From Thermomonas sp. (lineage in GTDB: Bacteria > Pseudomonadota > Gammaproteobacteria > Xanthomonadales > Xanthomonadaceae): a DNA stretch of 5,855 nucleotides. The stretch spans positions 1 to 5,855 of the forward strand of contig JANJSW010000265.1 of assembly GCA_024711415.1 (NCBI GenBank), in the 5' to 3' direction. A model generated the notes under the pieces. It was not told the DNA's origin. It did not search any database and worked only from the letters and a program-made list of their open reading frames with translations. The translations under genes and the position numbers were made by a program. Shown here in pieces: positions 3,957 through 5,855 of this stretch. Numbering within the stretch: position 1 is the first letter of the stretch; each line of letters opens with the position of its first letter.

Positions 3957-5855
3957 ATGAAATCCCACGTCCTGATCGCCGGTCTCTTCCTCATGAGCAG
4001 CCTTGCCTCCGCCCAGACTCCGCCCACCCCGCCCGATGCGGAGAAGAAGCCGCACGTGGTGAAGGCGCCGTTCGGCGCCGAGCGCCAGGACGAGTACTAC
4101 TGGCTGCGCGACGACAGCCGCAAGGACGCCGCGATGCTCGGCTACCTCAACGCCGAGAACGCCTACGCCGATGCCGTGCTGGCGCCGACCAGGCCGGTGC
4201 AGGACAAGCTCTACGAAGAAATCGTCGCGCGCATCAAGCAGGACGACGCCAGCGTGCCCTACCGCGACCGCGGCTGGTGGTACTACTCGCGCTTCGAGAC
4301 CGGCAAGGACTACCCGGTGCACGCGCGCCGCAAGGACGCGCCGGGGATCGATGCGCTGTCGATCCAGCAGGCCAACGCGGCCGGCGATTTCGTCGGGGAA
4401 GAAGTGCTGCTGGACGTCAATGCGCTTGCCGCCGGCAAGGACTACTACAGCGTCGGCGATTTCGAAGTGACGCCGGACAACAAGATCCTCGCCTACGCCG
4501 ACGACAGCAACGGCCGCCGCCAGTACACCATCCGCTTCCGCAACCTCGCCACCGGGCAGGCCTATCCCGAAACCATCGCCGGCGTTTCGGCCAACCTGGT
4601 CTGGGCCGACGACAACAAGACCCTGTTCTATGTCGAGAACGATCCGGAGACGCTGCTCACGGTGCGGGTGAAGAAGCACGTGCTGGGCACCGACCCGACG
4701 CTGGACCCGGTCGTCTACGAGGAGAAGGACGACAGCTTCTACATGGGCATCGACCGCACCCGCGACGAGCAGTACATCGTCATCGGCGTGAGCAGCACGG
4801 TGTCCGACGAACTGCGCTACGCGCCGGCAGCCGACCCGCGCGAGTTCAAGGTGCTGGCACCGCGCGCGCGCGACGTGGAATACGACGCCGACCACTTCGG
4901 CGGGCGCTGGGTGATCCGCACCAACGACGGCAAGGCGACCAACTTCAAGCTGGTCACTGCCGCCGACGGCGCCACCTCGCGCAAGGACTGGCAGGACTGG
5001 ATCGCGCACCGCGACGACGTGCTGGTGGAAGGGTTCGAGCTGTTCGACGGATTCACCGCCATCGCCGAACGCAGCGCCGGGCTGGAACGCGTGCGCCTGC
5101 TCAAGCCGAACGGCGAGGAATACATCAAGGCCGACGAGTCCGCCTATTCGATGGGCCTGGACGTCAACAGCGAGCATGACACCGACTGGGTGCGCTACAG
5201 CTACACCTCGATGACCACCCCGGCCACCGTGTACGAGCTGAACGTGAAGACCGGCGAGCGCCGCCTGCTCAAGCGCCAGCCGGTGCTGGGCGGCTATGAC
5301 CCGGCCAACTACGTCACCGAGCGGCTGTGGGCCACCGCCCGCGACGGCACGAAGATTCCGGTCTCCATCGTCTACCGGAAGGGCTTCGAGAAGAACGGCA
5401 AGGCCGCGCTGCTGCAGTACGCCTACGGCAGCTACGGCATGTCGATGGATCCGGGCTTCTCGGTCACCACCGTCAGCCTGCTGGACCGCGGCATGGCCTA
5501 CGCCATCGCGCATATCCGCGGCGGCCAGGAAATGGGCCGCAAGTGGTACGAGGACGGCAAGCTGCTGCACAAGAAGAACACCTTCACCGACTTCATCGAC
5601 GTCACCGATTTCCTGGTCAAGGAAGGCTATGCCGCACCCGACCGCGTGGCCGCGCACGGCGGCAGCGCCGGCGGCCTGCTCATGGGCGCGATCGCCAACA
5701 TGGCACCGGAGAAATACCGGGTGATCCTGTCGCAGGTGCCGTTCGTGGACGTGGTCACCACCATGCTGGACCCCACCATCCCGCTGACCACCAACGAATA
5801 CGACGAGTGGGGCAATCCCGAGCAGAAGGCGTTCTACGACTACATCGTCACCTAC
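3957..5855 (+). CDS. ptrB: Exported oligopeptidase B (S9A), 3' end beyond window
   Basis: This is oligopeptidase B, a serine peptidase that cuts short peptides after Arg or Lys; 633 residues are present and the frame is open at the right edge. It follows E. coli PtrB closely: WLRDD at 49-53, RRQYTIRFRNL at 187-197 in the beta-propeller, YTSMTTP near 416-422 at the propeller's end, YGSYG before residue 498, WYEDGK, the nucleophile elbow GGSAGG with Ser570, and the QVPFVDVVTTMLD block from 593. From Asp498 to Glu614 it has the same spacing as E. coli 460-576. The triad Asp and His (E. coli 617 and 652) would fall near 655 and 690, outside the window. Glu614 keeps E. coli Glu576, but Glu578 is Asp616 and Asp462 is Gly500; RGGGE is RGGQE (Gln524). 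Unlike cytosolic E. coli PtrB it begins with a Sec signal (Lys2, core VLIAGLFLM, cleavage after ASA at 19). The visible part has no cysteine. ATG 3957 has GGAG 8 bases upstream (3945-3948). Confidence 0.92.
   Translation, partial: MKSHVLIAGLFLMSSLASAQTPPTPPDAEKKPHVVKAPFGAERQDEYYWLRDDSRKDAAMLGYLNAENAYADAVLAPTRPVQDKLYEEIVARIKQDDASVPYRDRGWWYYSRFETGKDYPVHARRKDAPGIDALSIQQANAAGDFVGEEVLLDVNALAAGKDYYSVGDFEVTPDNKILAYADDSNGRRQYTIRFRNLATGQAYPETIAGVSANLVWADDNKTLFYVENDPETLLTVRVKKHVLGTDPTLDPVVYEEKDDSFYMGIDRTRDEQYIVIGVSSTVSDELRYAPAADPREFKVLAPRARDVEYDADHFGGRWVIRTNDGKATNFKLVTAADGATSRKDWQDWIAHRDDVLVEGFELFDGFTAIAERSAGLERVRLLKPNGEEYIKADESAYSMGLDVNSEHDTDWVRYSYTSMTTPATVYELNVKTGERRLLKRQPVLGGYDPANYVTERLWATARDGTKIPVSIVYRKGFEKNGKAALLQYAYGSYGMSMDPGFSVTTVSLLDRGMAYAIAHIRGGQEMGRKWYEDGKLLHKKNTFTDFIDVTDFLVKEGYAAPDRVAAHGGSAGGLLMGAIANMAPEKYRVILSQVPFVDVVTTMLDPTIPLTTNEYDEWGNPEQKAFYDYIVTY

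Noticed and set aside
3929..5179. A + strand frame of 416 codons from a TTG 11 bases after the GGAGGAG in the palindrome
   Set aside because: It lies in another frame over the oligopeptidase B gene, is Arg/Ala/Pro-rich and has no domain. The ribosome-site spacing is long and the overlapping gene has overwhelming family evidence.
3849..5657. A minus-strand open frame of 602 codons antisense to the oligopeptidase B gene
   Set aside because: Same cause: it mirrors the codon positions of the ptrB-like gene and shows no domain, ribosome site or signal of its own.

Overview
The window is GC-rich (about two thirds G+C by eye). Its strong third-position G/C bias leaves long open frames on both strands. 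All recognisable genes lie on the + strand and are tightly packed. The gene content is a WYL regulator, an RssA-like patatin, and two S9A peptidases with export signals. Together with the codon style this suggests a gammaproteobacterium of the Xanthomonadaceae/Lysobacteraceae (Lysobacter, Stenotrophomonas, Luteimonas or Pseudoxanthomonas type). That assignment is an inference from style and remembered homologues, not from a search.

Layout. Positions 2-475 hold the C-terminal half of a WYL-domain transcriptional regulator that begins before the window. Its stop overlaps by one base the start of an RssA-like patatin-family serine hydrolase (475-1374). After a 62-base gap comes a small two-helix membrane protein with an arginine-rich tail (1437-1709). 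A gap of 82 bases holds a candidate extended -10 promoter and a perfect 9-bp inverted repeat. It leads into a complete exported prolyl oligopeptidase-like S9A protease (1792-3882). A 74-base gap with a perfect 12-bp inverted repeat separates this from an exported oligopeptidase B (ptrB-like) that runs off the right edge (3957-5855, 633 codons present). No stretch over 300 bases lacks a gene. I see no RNA gene, mobile element, CRISPR array or plasmid feature.

How the genes may work together. The first two genes look like one translationally coupled unit. The two peptidases belong to the same fold family but carry different P1 pockets. The first keeps the residues that read proline in prolyl oligopeptidase, and the second keeps most of the acidic residues that read Lys/Arg in oligopeptidase B. 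Both have Sec-type signal peptides. The natural inference is a pair of exported peptide-trimming enzymes with complementary cleavage preferences, probably periplasmic.

I found no clear evidence of an undescribed system. The more interesting signals are the complementary peptidase pair, the absence of cysteine from the exported oligopeptidase B together with its altered specificity-site acids, and the two precise intergenic palindromes in front of the peptidase genes.
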